Part shown: positions 1 through 8,040 of the stretch, piece by piece | Position numbering within the stretch: the first letter of the stretch is position 1 | Layout of the letters: the number at the start of each line of letters is the position of its first letter | Assembly: GCA_002070945.1 (NCBI GenBank) | Contig: MWEG01000125.1 | Span: 1-52,780 of the forward strand | Reading direction: 5' to 3' | DNA: 52,780 bases | Source of the DNA: Lentisphaerae bacterium ADurb.Bin082 | GTDB taxonomy: Bacteria > Verrucomicrobiota > Lentisphaeria > Oligosphaerales > Oligosphaeraceae | Notes under the pieces: generated by a model | Database searches by the model: none | Told to the model about the DNA's origin: nothing | Seen by the model: the letters and a program-made list of their open reading frames with translations, nothing else | Program-made: the position numbers and the translations under genes

Positions 1-1
1 C

Positions 2-76
2 GGCAAATTCGCCCTCTGTTTCAGGAAGAGTTTGGAATTTTAGTCAGGTCAAAGCCCTAAGGGGTTTCATAGGAGT
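2..76. repeat. Left terminal inverted repeat of the contig
   Basis: The reverse complement of the last 75 bases of the window (52706-52780) matches these bases with one difference, T here versus C there at position 21. The repeat starts GGCAAATTCGCCCTCTGTT and ends TTTCATAGGAGT. Inward of it the two flanks are unrelated. Such a repeat at both contig ends is expected if assembly stopped in a multicopy element, for example the end of an insertion sequence present in both orientations. It could also be the paired termini of a mobile element. No transposase is visible inside the window. Confidence 0.9.
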
Positions 77-81
77 CTTCA

Positions 82-104
82 GTAGTGCCTTGTAAAGGCA
101 CTAC
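82..104. repeat. Hairpin module A (GTAGTGCCTT-gta-AAGGCACTAC)
   Basis: A perfect 10-bp stem with a 3-base loop lies just inside the left terminal repeat. Related hairpins built on the same GTGCCTT/AAGGCAC core occur at 7195-7211 and 29804-29820, and a diverged one at about 1257-1273. It lies about 60 bases downstream of the folP stop codon and could act as a transcript end. It has no clear T-run in the folP direction, so I treat it as the first module of the dispersed repeat family. Confidence 0.6.
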
Positions 105-162
105 AGAAAACTGATCCATCACCGCACAATAACGATTTTTGCATCCTATAGATGACTCTGTC

Positions 163-1149
163 TCATTGTTGATTGTTTTTCGCACTATATTGTTTCAAGT
201 GAACATCTTCAATTGCTTCAGAGAAACGTACGGCATTTCCAATTTCTGAAGGCATCCGATGATGTGAAATGGTATGGACTCTAATTACATCTGCTCCCAA
301 CATAGTGGAAATAGCTGTAAGAGCGGCAGAGCCTAGGTCACGGTTTTCTTGGCCATCCTCAGTTTCCGGGTCCATATTGAAACCAGCGTTCTCTAAGATA
401 TTGACTATAAATCTCTTTCTGGAGACTCCTACAAAGGTACAGTAACCCATATCTCTTAAAACGTGAAGGTCTTTGATTAATAAAAGATTCTCTTTCTTTG
501 TTAAGCCAAAACCGATACCCGGGTCCAACATGATTCTTTCATCATCTACTCCACCTTTATGAGCTATCTGGATGCAACGTTTCAGGTAGAAGCGCATGGA
601 TTCCTGTATTGGCAGAGTGCTCATTCTTTTGATTTCTTCCTGGCTAAAAACTCCTTGTCCTCCGAAGCAAGGAAAGATTTTTGATCCCGGATGATCGGGT
701 CTTGCAATAACGGGATTGAACATCAAGATGGCTCCGGCTCTTGATTTGCCGACAACCTTTGCCATATCTGGATCCCCTATGAAGCCGGTAATATCATTGA
801 TGATATCCGCTCCAACTTCAATAGCCGCTTTAGCCACGGAAGCCTTCCAAGTATCAATCGATAGGGGGACATCGGTGCATTTTTTTAATTCACGGATTAC
901 TGGCACGATTCGGTCAATTTCCTCCTGGGCGTCAACCGGTGTACTGCCAGGCCTGGTGGACTCACCTCCGATATCTAACATCCCAGCCCCTTGCTTTATC
1001 AAGTCCAGGGCATGAGCCACAGCCTTTTCGCTTGAATACCATCGCCCTCCGTCGGAAAAAGAATCTGGAGTAACATTGACAATACCGCAAAGAATCGTTC
1101 CATCAGAACTGTTAATAGTCTTGTCGTTATATTTAAATATTCTGTGCAT
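163..1149 (-). CDS. folP: Dihydropteroate synthase
   Basis: This enzyme condenses 6-hydroxymethyl-dihydropterin pyrophosphate with p-aminobenzoate in folate synthesis and is the sulfonamide target. The family signatures are clear: GIVNVTPDSFSDGG near residue 22, DIGGESTRPGS near 60, INDITGF near 116, LDPGIGFGLTKKENLLLI near 208, GVSRKRF near 240 and RVHTISHHR near the end. ATG at 1149 is preceded by AAGGAGTT at good spacing. At 328 residues it is longer than the usual 270-285. The extra length is mostly a segment after the central LMFNP where standard enzymes have a short LMHM-type turn. It stands alone, without folK, folB or folE beside it, in a stretch more AT-rich than most of the window. 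The identity is firm; horizontal acquisition is only a possibility. Confidence 0.95.
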   Translation of the reverse strand: MHRIFKYNDKTINSSDGTILCGIVNVTPDSFSDGGRWYSSEKAVAHALDLIKQGAGMLDIGGESTRPGSTPVDAQEEIDRIVPVIRELKKCTDVPLSIDTWKASVAKAAIEVGADIINDITGFIGDPDMAKVVGKSRAGAILMFNPVIARPDHPGSKIFPCFGGQGVFSQEEIKRMSTLPIQESMRFYLKRCIQIAHKGGVDDERIMLDPGIGFGLTKKENLLLIKDLHVLRDMGYCTFVGVSRKRFIVNILENAGFNMDPETEDGQENRDLGSAALTAISTMLGADVIRVHTISHHRMPSEIGNAVRFSEAIEDVHLKQYSAKNNQQ

Positions 1150-1250
1150 GGTATTAACTCCTTATTTTAAGGCCATGTGCAAAATCTTGGGTAATGTGCA
1201 AGATCTTGTGATAGAAAGGGAGATTTGGCACAGTGATTGTGCTGTTAGAC

Positions 1251-1640
1251 GTCCGGTAGTGCCCCTACTGGGCACCAGTTTTGGGGGATGCCTTCCCCCA
1301 GGCTAAAGCCTGGGGTTAAGCATGGTTAAGCGCCTACGGCGCAAGGGGGCATGACTGCAAGCATGATGCATCCTCATCGTCTGGAATCCTGCACAAGATA
1401 CATGCCTTGGCTCCGCATGTCCATTACTGTCCACTTTCGTCTACGTCCACGGCCACTAACGTCCACTTCTGTCCACAGTCCATCGTCTATTAACGTCCAC
1501 TAAAGTCCATTGTCCACTGTCCACTAAAGTGCTTTACCCGGGGTGCCTTGCGCTGCAGATTGCCGGAGTTCCGAGTATCAATCGGTGACCAATACTAAAA
1601 GCATTCCTCACAAAACTTCGCACCTTAACGAATATTTCCG
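1251..1640. repeat. Composite dispersed repeat, copy R1
   Basis: This fills most of the 500-base gap between folP and the next gene. In order it holds a diverged hairpin A (1255-1274), module B (CCCCAGGCTAAAGCCTGGGG followed by TTAAGCATGGTTAAGC and CTACGGCGC), module C (GCATGACTGCAAGCATGAT), a GTCCAC-rich array (about 1418-1533), tail module F (GGAGTTCCGAGTATCAAT, about 1563-1582) and module G (TCACAAAACTTCGCACCTTA, 1608-1640). The same order is seen at 7188-8040. No coding potential is apparent. Confidence 0.75.
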
Positions 1641-1653
1641 ATTTCATGTTTTT

Positions 1654-1965
1654 CTATTCATGATCGTTTTCCATTAGGCCGCATGCGATTAATTCATTCT
1701 TTAGATTATATCCTTCATACGAAATAGGTGTTCTTTTCTTCAATAACTGTAATTTTGAAAGTAAATTGGATGGATCACTTTGAAGATTATCTTCTATAGC
1801 AGTGATTATCAAATGTAAATCTTCGCATTTTGTTATATTTTTATTAAAAATATTTGAAACAATTTCGATATCTCTTGAGCGATATGCCAAATAACCTGTG
1901 CATAAATTTGAGATAACAAATGCGGCAATAATTATTATCCCTTTTAGTGTTATCTTTTTGGGCAT
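1654..1965 (-). CDS. Small single-pass membrane protein, unknown function
   Basis: I recognise no family. The predicted product is about 103 residues. It opens with a basic stretch (MPKKITLKG), then one hydrophobic helix (IIIIAAFVISNLCTGYLAY), then a soluble tail of about 70 residues with alternating hydrophobic residues compatible with helices (LHLIITAIEDNLQ, LLSKLQLLKK). I prefer ATG at 1965 because AGAGGGTT lies just upstream; an in-frame start at 1998 would add 11 residues. The gene is AT-rich compared with its right-hand neighbour and sits between a dispersed repeat and the glycoside-hydrolase-like genes. It may be an accessory or orphan gene. Confidence 0.5.
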   Translation of the reverse strand: MPKKITLKGIIIIAAFVISNLCTGYLAYRSRDIEIVSNIFNKNITKCEDLHLIITAIEDNLQSDPSNLLSKLQLLKKRTPISYEGYNLKNELIACGLMENDHE

Positions 1966-2070
1966 GGGCAACCCTCTATAGTAGCGCTGCGCAATCAATA
2001 CCGCGGCACTTCATGTATCAATCTTGCTTGTCAACAACTGCATCGCAGTCGCAACCTCGGTTGGCTGCCG

Positions 2071-4125
2071 TCACAGCGTCACATCGACAATGGTCAAGCC
2101 GCCTGGGGCGACTTTGACGCGGAATGACTTTTCGACGCCGGTCGAATCCTTGGCGATAAAGCCGGCTGTGTCCTCGGGTGACTTGAGATATTTCACCGGC
2201 AGCAGAGGATATTTGCTGACATTATCGACTTTCCGCAGCGGCGTCGGCGCCGTGACCACGGCAAAGCCGTAGCTCAACATGTCATAATTGGTGATATACA
2301 GGCGATAGCGGCCATCGCCCAGAAGCATTGGCACCATGGGCAGATTGCAAGTGAACACGGCATTGCCGGCCTTTTTCAGCAATTCGGCGCAGGCTTTGCG
2401 GAAGCCGATGCTCACCTTGGTGAAAGTCAGTGTTTCCCGCAGCACAGAGGGTACCTCTGGCAGCTGGCTCAGGTCGCCAGTCAAGTCAGGACTGTCGTCC
2501 GCCTCGTCTGCCATGGCCTGGAACGCTGCCTGATCGGCCTCAGTCAGGCTGGAATGGAAAGTGAACGCGGTCAAAGGCCGGTCAGCATGCGGGTCCGTGA
2601 ACTGAACCTCTGGCGCCATGCCCCAGGCAGCCAGATCGAATCCTGCTGCGGCTGTGGCCACGACCGGGCCGCGGCGATAGCTGGCCAAAGCCTTCTTCTC
2701 GCTGTCGTCGAGCAAGTCAAAGTTGGGCACAAAGAGAGCGCCTTCAGCCGAGGCCAGCTCATCCGTCCGCACAACAGCGCCGCAGAGAGCGCCGAGGCGG
2801 CCCATTTCATAATATGTCTTGTGCAGGGTCCAGCGGCGGGTTTCGATGTAGACCGGGAGATTGTTGCGCAAGGCTGCGTCAGACCAGACTAAAGTCGGCG
2901 CCAGGATGCGGCTGATGCCATCGACAAAGCCGATTTCGAAGCGTTCGCGCAGCCATTTCCATTCTTCCTGGCGGATGCCGTCGCCGAGACAGATCATCAA
3001 TCCGGTCAGGCAGCGTTTCAGTCCTTGCGGGGTTTGGCGGTGGAATCCCAGCAGGGTATAGATATCGCGCTCAAGCCGACAGGGGAAGTGGTGAATCACA
3101 TCCCATTCCTCGGTCGCGTCGCGTACGCCGAGCAGGCTAAGCGACTTGCCTTCCGGCACGTAGGCTGCGGTCAGCGGCGCCAAGGCCATATAGCGATGGA
3201 AGCGGTCGCCCCAGTCGGCATGTTGCATGTGCAGCCCGGTTGGCACGATGTTCGGCATCAAGTAATCCAGGCCTGCCTCCACCACACCTTTGAGGTCAAG
3301 CCCCTTGCAGTACAAGGTCTCGAATGGATCGGTGCAGTACATGCCCAGAGCGATCGCCTTGCGGCCGATTTGGTGCAGGCGGCCGCCGATCTTGCGCCAG
3401 AACTGATTCCAGCGCCAAACGTGGAATTCGATCCATTCCAGGCGGTGTTTTCCCCACAGCCAGTCGCCGCGGAGACAGCGCATTTCGAGCGACTCGTCGT
3501 CCATGCCGTCTTCCAATTGCGCTGGGGCGGTGCGGCCGGTGTAGTCCAGGAACTGCTTGAGCATATCAGCTGAGAAATCGCCATGCGCCAGGTGGTAGGA
3601 CTGCGGGCAGAAGTTGTCCGCCACCTGCAAGCCTGCGAAGCCGTAGTCAGTCAACGTTGCGCAGAGCTGGTCAGCGAAAAAGTCTTCATAGTAGGTTCCG
3701 TCTGCCAGGCGTTTAAGGACGTTCAACGACCAACTCCCGGTGCGGAGGGAGCTCTTTACTTCCGGATGGTCGCTGAGCCATTCCCGGTGCCAGTGGTCGC
3801 CCAGGTATACGCCCATGATGCCCAGGTACGGCTCCACCCCAGCCGCAGCCAGATTTTGCACCAAGGTGCGTAGATCGAAGTTGGTCCACTCCTGGCGTTC
3901 GCGTTCGTCATTGCTCGGGCTGGCGTAGTACGAGCAATTGTCTGGCGGCAATGTCTTCTCCTGGGCCATGCCATCATGGTGATGGACAATGTCCGCATGG
4001 AACAAAAAGGCGGAAATGCCCCGGGGGGTAAAGCCCATTTGGCGCAGCACCCGCGCCGCGCCGCAATCCGGGTCGGTGCGCTCAAAGCCAATCATCGGCA
4101 TCCAGACATGAATTTCACCTTGCAT
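2071..4125 (-). CDS. Putative TIM-barrel glycoside-hydrolase-like protein
   Basis: This 684-residue protein has no signal peptide and is presumably cytoplasmic. I cannot assign a numbered family. Visible hints of a sugar-acting barrel are the N-terminal half rich in aromatic and acidic residues at strand ends (YLGIMGVYLGDHW, GFAGLQVADNFCP, LGMYCTDPFETLY, GLDYLMPNIVPTG). These resemble glycoside hydrolase or DUF4838-like barrels. The C-terminal quarter looks like a beta-rich accessory domain, ending in VAPGGLTIVDVTL. ATG at 4125 follows AAAGGAT; an upstream start at 4164 would add 13 residues without a better ribosome site. It lies 83 bases after the 896-residue gene on the same strand, so the two are probably co-transcribed. 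Confidence 0.65.
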   Translation of the reverse strand: MQGEIHVWMPMIGFERTDPDCGAARVLRQMGFTPRGISAFLFHADIVHHHDGMAQEKTLPPDNCSYYASPSNDERERQEWTNFDLRTLVQNLAAAGVEPYLGIMGVYLGDHWHREWLSDHPEVKSSLRTGSWSLNVLKRLADGTYYEDFFADQLCATLTDYGFAGLQVADNFCPQSYHLAHGDFSADMLKQFLDYTGRTAPAQLEDGMDDESLEMRCLRGDWLWGKHRLEWIEFHVWRWNQFWRKIGGRLHQIGRKAIALGMYCTDPFETLYCKGLDLKGVVEAGLDYLMPNIVPTGLHMQHADWGDRFHRYMALAPLTAAYVPEGKSLSLLGVRDATEEWDVIHHFPCRLERDIYTLLGFHRQTPQGLKRCLTGLMICLGDGIRQEEWKWLRERFEIGFVDGISRILAPTLVWSDAALRNNLPVYIETRRWTLHKTYYEMGRLGALCGAVVRTDELASAEGALFVPNFDLLDDSEKKALASYRRGPVVATAAAGFDLAAWGMAPEVQFTDPHADRPLTAFTFHSSLTEADQAAFQAMADEADDSPDLTGDLSQLPEVPSVLRETLTFTKVSIGFRKACAELLKKAGNAVFTCNLPMVPMLLGDGRYRLYITNYDMLSYGFAVVTAPTPLRKVDNVSKYPLLPVKYLKSPEDTAGFIAKDSTGVEKSFRVKVAPGGLTIVDVTL

Positions 4126-4208
4126 GAGATGGGATCCTTTCTTGACATGGGCACAAAACATCAACGGCGGCCGGGGCGCTCCGGCTTCCAGCCGCCGTGC
4201 TTAACTAC

Positions 4209-6899
4209 TCAGCAACAGGCTGATATGAGCAGCCAGCCAGCTGACGCCGGGTTGTAGTTCCGATGCAGGAGCCGACCTGGCCATGGCTCGTGTTTCACCC
4301 AGGCTTCTCCCTGGCTAAGGATGTTGAGCCGGATCGGACTGTTGCCTCGGCGATAGCCTTCGAACATTGTCCAGGGCACTTTCACGGTGGTGACACCGTC
4401 TTTCACCTCGGACTTCACCACCGGCGGAACCCGGAAAATGAAATCGTAGACGCTTGCCACGCCCTGCTCAGAGACGTTGAAGACCATCGGCGGCCAGAGT
4501 CGGCACGGTTCAATCTCAATGGTGACGGCCTTGCCGAGAGTCCCCTCCAGCACGATGTTCAGGCAGTCATCGTCTCGGTAGGCTGACCAATGCCCTGCCG
4601 TGCCGATCTTCTGGCGCTCGGCACCGGGAACGCCAACCGCGCACTTGGCCACCTGTCCTTCCGGCTTCTCGCCCGTATAGGCCGCGATGCGCGGATCATC
4701 CAAGCGGAAATTCGGCAGGTCGACATCCAAGAGGTGCTGCAAGCATTTCAGGCGAGCGTCCAGCTTGGCCGGGAAGAACAAGTATCCCTCGGCCTCGGAA
4801 TGATAGCCCAGGCGCAGGTCATGCTCACACAACTTCTTCATGGCGATGGTGTTGGCCACTTCGTCCTCGACGATTTTGCGCAAGGCGGCGCGATTGTCGC
4901 GCTTTTCAAAGAACATCTCTTCGCGGGCGGCGTAGAAGTGAAGCAGGTTGCACGTGCTCTTGATTTGCAGGCCGATGGCGTCAGCTAGGTCGATATCAGC
5001 GGTACGGGCGTTGTCACCGCGATATTTTTCACGCAGGCCAGCGAACACGGCCAGGCCTTTCTGCCAGGATTCGCTCATGGCGTCGCACAAGGTGATTCCC
5101 TCCTGCAACGTGTGTTGGTAAATCAGGCATTCGCCGATGCGGTCGCCGCTGATTTCCGGGAAATTCTTCAATATCCAGCTTGGGGAGATCGGCGCGTCGA
5201 CCGGATACAGGTGCAGCGGCCAGGCAATCGAATGGTGCAGCGGGCCAAACCAGGCAAACGCGATGTTGGCTGGGAATTTCTGATATCCATCCGCAAAGTA
5301 TTTCCAGGCTTTGACGACGGCCGGAGCATCCTCTCGCCAGTTCGGCCGAGCCAGACCCAGCAGAAATTCGTCCTCCGAGGCTGGGAAAGGCAGGAAGGAC
5401 AATTCGCCAGCCGCCTTGTTCATAAGGCCTGGATAATTGCCGAAATACCAGCATTGCATCACCGCAGTAGTCTTCAAGTCATGCATGGTCTTGTACTTCG
5501 CATACAAATTGCTGGGAACGGGGATGAACGGCACTGACGCATTCTCATGCGAGCAGCCGACTTGCAGCTTGGCGGCAGGCCGCGCCGCCTGCTTGGCGAC
5601 TTTGCGCCAGAGTTCAGACGGCCCGATATAGGCCAGCGAGTAATCAAAGACATTGCGGCCCTTGCCGAATTGCATGGACACCCCGCCAGACTCGAAGTTC
5701 AGCATCAGGCCGCACTCTTCCGGCCAGTTGGCGGTCGCTTCTTCCACGCGCTTAGCCAGGGTGCCGCCATCGCGTGTGCCGGGCGCATAGAACCAGGTCA
5801 GGTATTCGGCCTCGGGATTGATGGCGTGCATGGCCCGCGTCATGGTCAACGCCGTTTCCCGGAAGATTTCGCCGCAGTCGCGCTCATTGCAGCGTGGGCA
5901 GGCGCTCGTGCCGGTGTGCATCTTCCGGCCGACGCAGGCGCCATTGTCCTCGCCGAAGATGATGTTGATCATGCCGCCAAGCTTGGGAACCGCCGTGAAC
6001 AGCTGGGTGACAGACTCATGGAAATACTTCTGTGCAGTCTCATTAGAAGTGCAGAAGGACGCCCAGCCGCCTTCCACGACTTTTTGCTCCGCATTGCCGA
6101 TCAGCTCCGGGTGATCCTTGGCCTCAATCATAGGCACCGAATAGTGCGAGGTGCCGAAGCCCTTAGGCTCGCAAATATAAATGTAGATGCGGATGCCGAA
6201 GCGGCCGCAGCGCTCCACCACCTGGCGCAGCTTGGCAAACCGCTTCTCGGCCTGGGCGCCCCGCCCGGGAAACACCGAGGAGGGCAAATCCCGGAAATAC
6301 ATGGACAGCCACAAGCCATTGATATTCTCATGCGCCAGCTTGTTCAGGTATTCCTCTGGATAATAGTCAATGTCGTTGAGCAATTCATCAACAAAAAACG
6401 GCGGTCGGTAGGTAGGGCCGAAAAAGCAGCGCGAAATCCGGTGCTTGACGTACGGTTTCCGGCGCCATTCGCCAACCGTGGCCGCCGCGCCATTGGCCTC
6501 GCACAGCCGGTCTTCCAGGAAATAGACGCCGCGGCGAACGCCGTCAGCGTCGGCTGCGGTGATGACCGTCTCAGCGACCGTGATGGCGACGACATACTCT
6601 TCGTGTTCCAGGGTGGGGTCCTGACGGATTGTGATCGGGTACGCATCCGGGCCGCTTTCGGCAATCTCCTTGGCTTTCAGAACCCGGCGCAGCGACCACA
6701 AGGCAGTCTCGAAGCTCTCGGCAATGTCAGAGGGGAATTCGACCCGGATGTCAACGCCATGGGCCAGAAACTGGTCAGCGGCAGGCGGGCCGTCGGAGAA
6801 GCGATACTCCAGAGGGCTTTTGAGGTCATCCAGGAAACGCCATTCACTCATAGGGGGCTGGGGCACGTTTTTCAGTTTTTCGATCAAGTCATTCAGCAT
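4209..6899 (-). CDS. Putative glycoside hydrolase (GH20/GH67-type N-terminal domain plus barrel)
   Basis: The product has 896 residues and no signal peptide. Residues about 1-150 look like the alpha/beta domain preceding the barrel in hexosaminidases and alpha-glucuronidases: ITIRQDP, a core beta sheet, then GVRRGVYFLEDRL, which matches the usual 'G..RG...L' helix. The barrel appears to start around 'KHRISRCFFGPTYRPPF' with INGLWLSMYFRDL following. A Cys-rich element (ACPRCNERDCGEIF, about residue 335) followed by a helix and a 'YLTWFYAPG' strand mirrors the CxxC element in the two DUF4838 proteins of this window. ATG at 6899 is preceded by AGGAAAGG. The substrate is unknown. It is the first gene of a two-gene unit with the 684-residue protein. 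Confidence 0.7.
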   Translation of the reverse strand: MLNDLIEKLKNVPQPPMSEWRFLDDLKSPLEYRFSDGPPAADQFLAHGVDIRVEFPSDIAESFETALWSLRRVLKAKEIAESGPDAYPITIRQDPTLEHEEYVVAITVAETVITAADADGVRRGVYFLEDRLCEANGAAATVGEWRRKPYVKHRISRCFFGPTYRPPFFVDELLNDIDYYPEEYLNKLAHENINGLWLSMYFRDLPSSVFPGRGAQAEKRFAKLRQVVERCGRFGIRIYIYICEPKGFGTSHYSVPMIEAKDHPELIGNAEQKVVEGGWASFCTSNETAQKYFHESVTQLFTAVPKLGGMINIIFGEDNGACVGRKMHTGTSACPRCNERDCGEIFRETALTMTRAMHAINPEAEYLTWFYAPGTRDGGTLAKRVEEATANWPEECGLMLNFESGGVSMQFGKGRNVFDYSLAYIGPSELWRKVAKQAARPAAKLQVGCSHENASVPFIPVPSNLYAKYKTMHDLKTTAVMQCWYFGNYPGLMNKAAGELSFLPFPASEDEFLLGLARPNWREDAPAVVKAWKYFADGYQKFPANIAFAWFGPLHHSIAWPLHLYPVDAPISPSWILKNFPEISGDRIGECLIYQHTLQEGITLCDAMSESWQKGLAVFAGLREKYRGDNARTADIDLADAIGLQIKSTCNLLHFYAAREEMFFEKRDNRAALRKIVEDEVANTIAMKKLCEHDLRLGYHSEAEGYLFFPAKLDARLKCLQHLLDVDLPNFRLDDPRIAAYTGEKPEGQVAKCAVGVPGAERQKIGTAGHWSAYRDDDCLNIVLEGTLGKAVTIEIEPCRLWPPMVFNVSEQGVASVYDFIFRVPPVVKSEVKDGVTTVKVPWTMFEGYRRGNSPIRLNILSQGEAWVKHEPWPGRLLHRNYNPASAGWLLISACC

Positions 6900-6947
6900 G
6901 ATGCATAGCCTTTCCTGATGTTGCCTAACACATTAACTCCAGCTTAC

Positions 6948-6998
6948 GTATGTAGTTCAAGCTTTAGCCTGCCGTACGTAGTTCAAGCTTCAGCTTGC
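6948..6998. repeat. Two tandem 25-bp repeats (GTACGTAGTTCAAGCTTCAG family)
   Basis: Positions 6948-6972 and 6974-6998 are near-identical 25-mers with three differences. An inverted, slightly shortened copy lies at 25122-25145. All are intergenic: here upstream of the 896-residue gene, there downstream of a pseudopilin gene. They mark a second, smaller dispersed repeat family. Function is unknown. Confidence 0.6.
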
Positions 6999-7187
6999 AG
7001 TATGTTTTACGCTTTCAGCGCTTTTGCCGCTCTACAGCTTATGTCAAATCTCATTTTCCATCACAAATCTTCGCACATTGACAAATTTTGCAAAGTACTT
7101 TTCAAAATCTATCATCCTTATTACGTTTTCCAACCGCGCCCCAGCAATTTCACCACAAACCGAGCGTTTTTGCCGCAATGGTTCAAC

Positions 7188-8040
7188 CTTCTGTAATGCC
7201 TTTACAAGGCATCAGTCTCGGGGTGCATCTACCCCCAGGCTGAAGCCTTAGGGTTAAGCATGGTCAAGCACCTACGGTGCAAAGGGCATGACTGTAAGCA
7301 TGATACAATTTCGCTGGCTGGAAGCCCTGTGCGGGACACGTGTCTTCACGCCTCAGTCCACTAATGTCCACTAAAGTCCACAGTCCACTCACCACTAATG
7401 TCCACTAAAGTCCACAGTCCATCGTCTACTAACGTCCACTAAAGTCCACTGGCGTCCATTGTCCACTGTCCACTAAAGCGTCTTATCCGTGAAGCCTAGT
7501 TCTGAAGCTCACCGGAACTCCGAGTATCAATAACTGCCCCAATACGCTTTTTGTACTACTTGTGCGGGACACGTGTCTTCACGCCTCAGTCCACTAATGT
7601 CCACTAAAGTCCACAGTCCACTCACCACTAATGTCCACTAAAGTCCACAGTCCATCGTCTACTAACGTCCACTAAAGTCCACTGGCGTCCATTGTCCACT
7701 GTCCACTAAAGCGTCTTATCCGTGAAGCCTAGTTCTGAAGCTCACCGGAACTCCGAGTATCAATAACTGCCCCAATACGCTTTTTGTACTACTTGTGCGG
7801 GACACGTGTCTTCACGCCTCAGTCCACTAATGTCCACTAAAGTCCACAGTCCACTCACCACTAATGTCCACTAAAGTCCACAGTCCATCGTCTACTAACG
7901 TCCACTAAAGTCCACTGGCGTCCATTGTCCACTGTCCACTAAAACACCTCACCCGGGGTGCCAGGCGCCGCAGATTGTCGGAGTTCCGAATATCAATCGG
8001 TGACAAGCATTCATCACAAAACTTCGCACATTAACGATTA
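7188..8040. repeat. Composite dispersed repeat, copy R2 (longest)
   Basis: This fills most of the 1.1-kb gap between the 896-residue gene and the DUF4838 lipoprotein gene. The order is hairpin A (ATGCCTT-tac-AAGGCAT, 7195-7211), module B (about 7230-7290), module C (GCATGACTGTAAGCATGATA), GTCCACT arrays with tail F amplified in tandem (7329-7943), a final tail F (about 7966-8001) and module G (TCACAAAACTTCGCACATTA, 8014-8040), which runs to the end of the next gene. Apart from an isolated module G copy at 7061-7092 and the 25-mers at 6948-6998, I see nothing else in 6900-7187. Confidence 0.75.
7329..7943. repeat. 233-bp tandem repeat, about 2.6 copies
   Basis: The unit starts GTGCGGGACACGTGTCTTCA and recurs at 7329, 7562 and 7795, a period of exactly 233 bases. 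By eye the copies are identical. The third stops matching after 149 bases (7943), where the sequence switches to a tail resembling that of copy R1. Each unit carries about a dozen GTCCAC cores plus one tail F (GGAACTCCGAGTATCAAT). Identity at this level indicates recent amplification. Confidence 0.9.

Noticed and set aside
163..1149. Sulfonamide-resistance gene (sul)
   Set aside because: The protein has the ordinary FolP motifs (NVTPDSFSDGG, GGESTRPG) and not those I recall of Sul1-3; resistance cannot be claimed.
5547..6908. 453-residue open frame on the plus strand
   Set aside because: It lies antisense to the glycoside-hydrolase-like gene, which has coherent domains, a ribosome site and normal composition; the antisense frame has no recognisable features.
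6918..7196. 92-residue open frame in the gap upstream of the 896-residue gene
   Set aside because: It covers the 25-mer repeats and motif G, has no ribosome site, and shows no protein-like pattern.
7340..7945. CRISPR-like array
   Set aside because: Units are about 10 bases with 3-4-base gaps and no unique spacers, the 233-bp units are identical throughout, and no cas genes are present.
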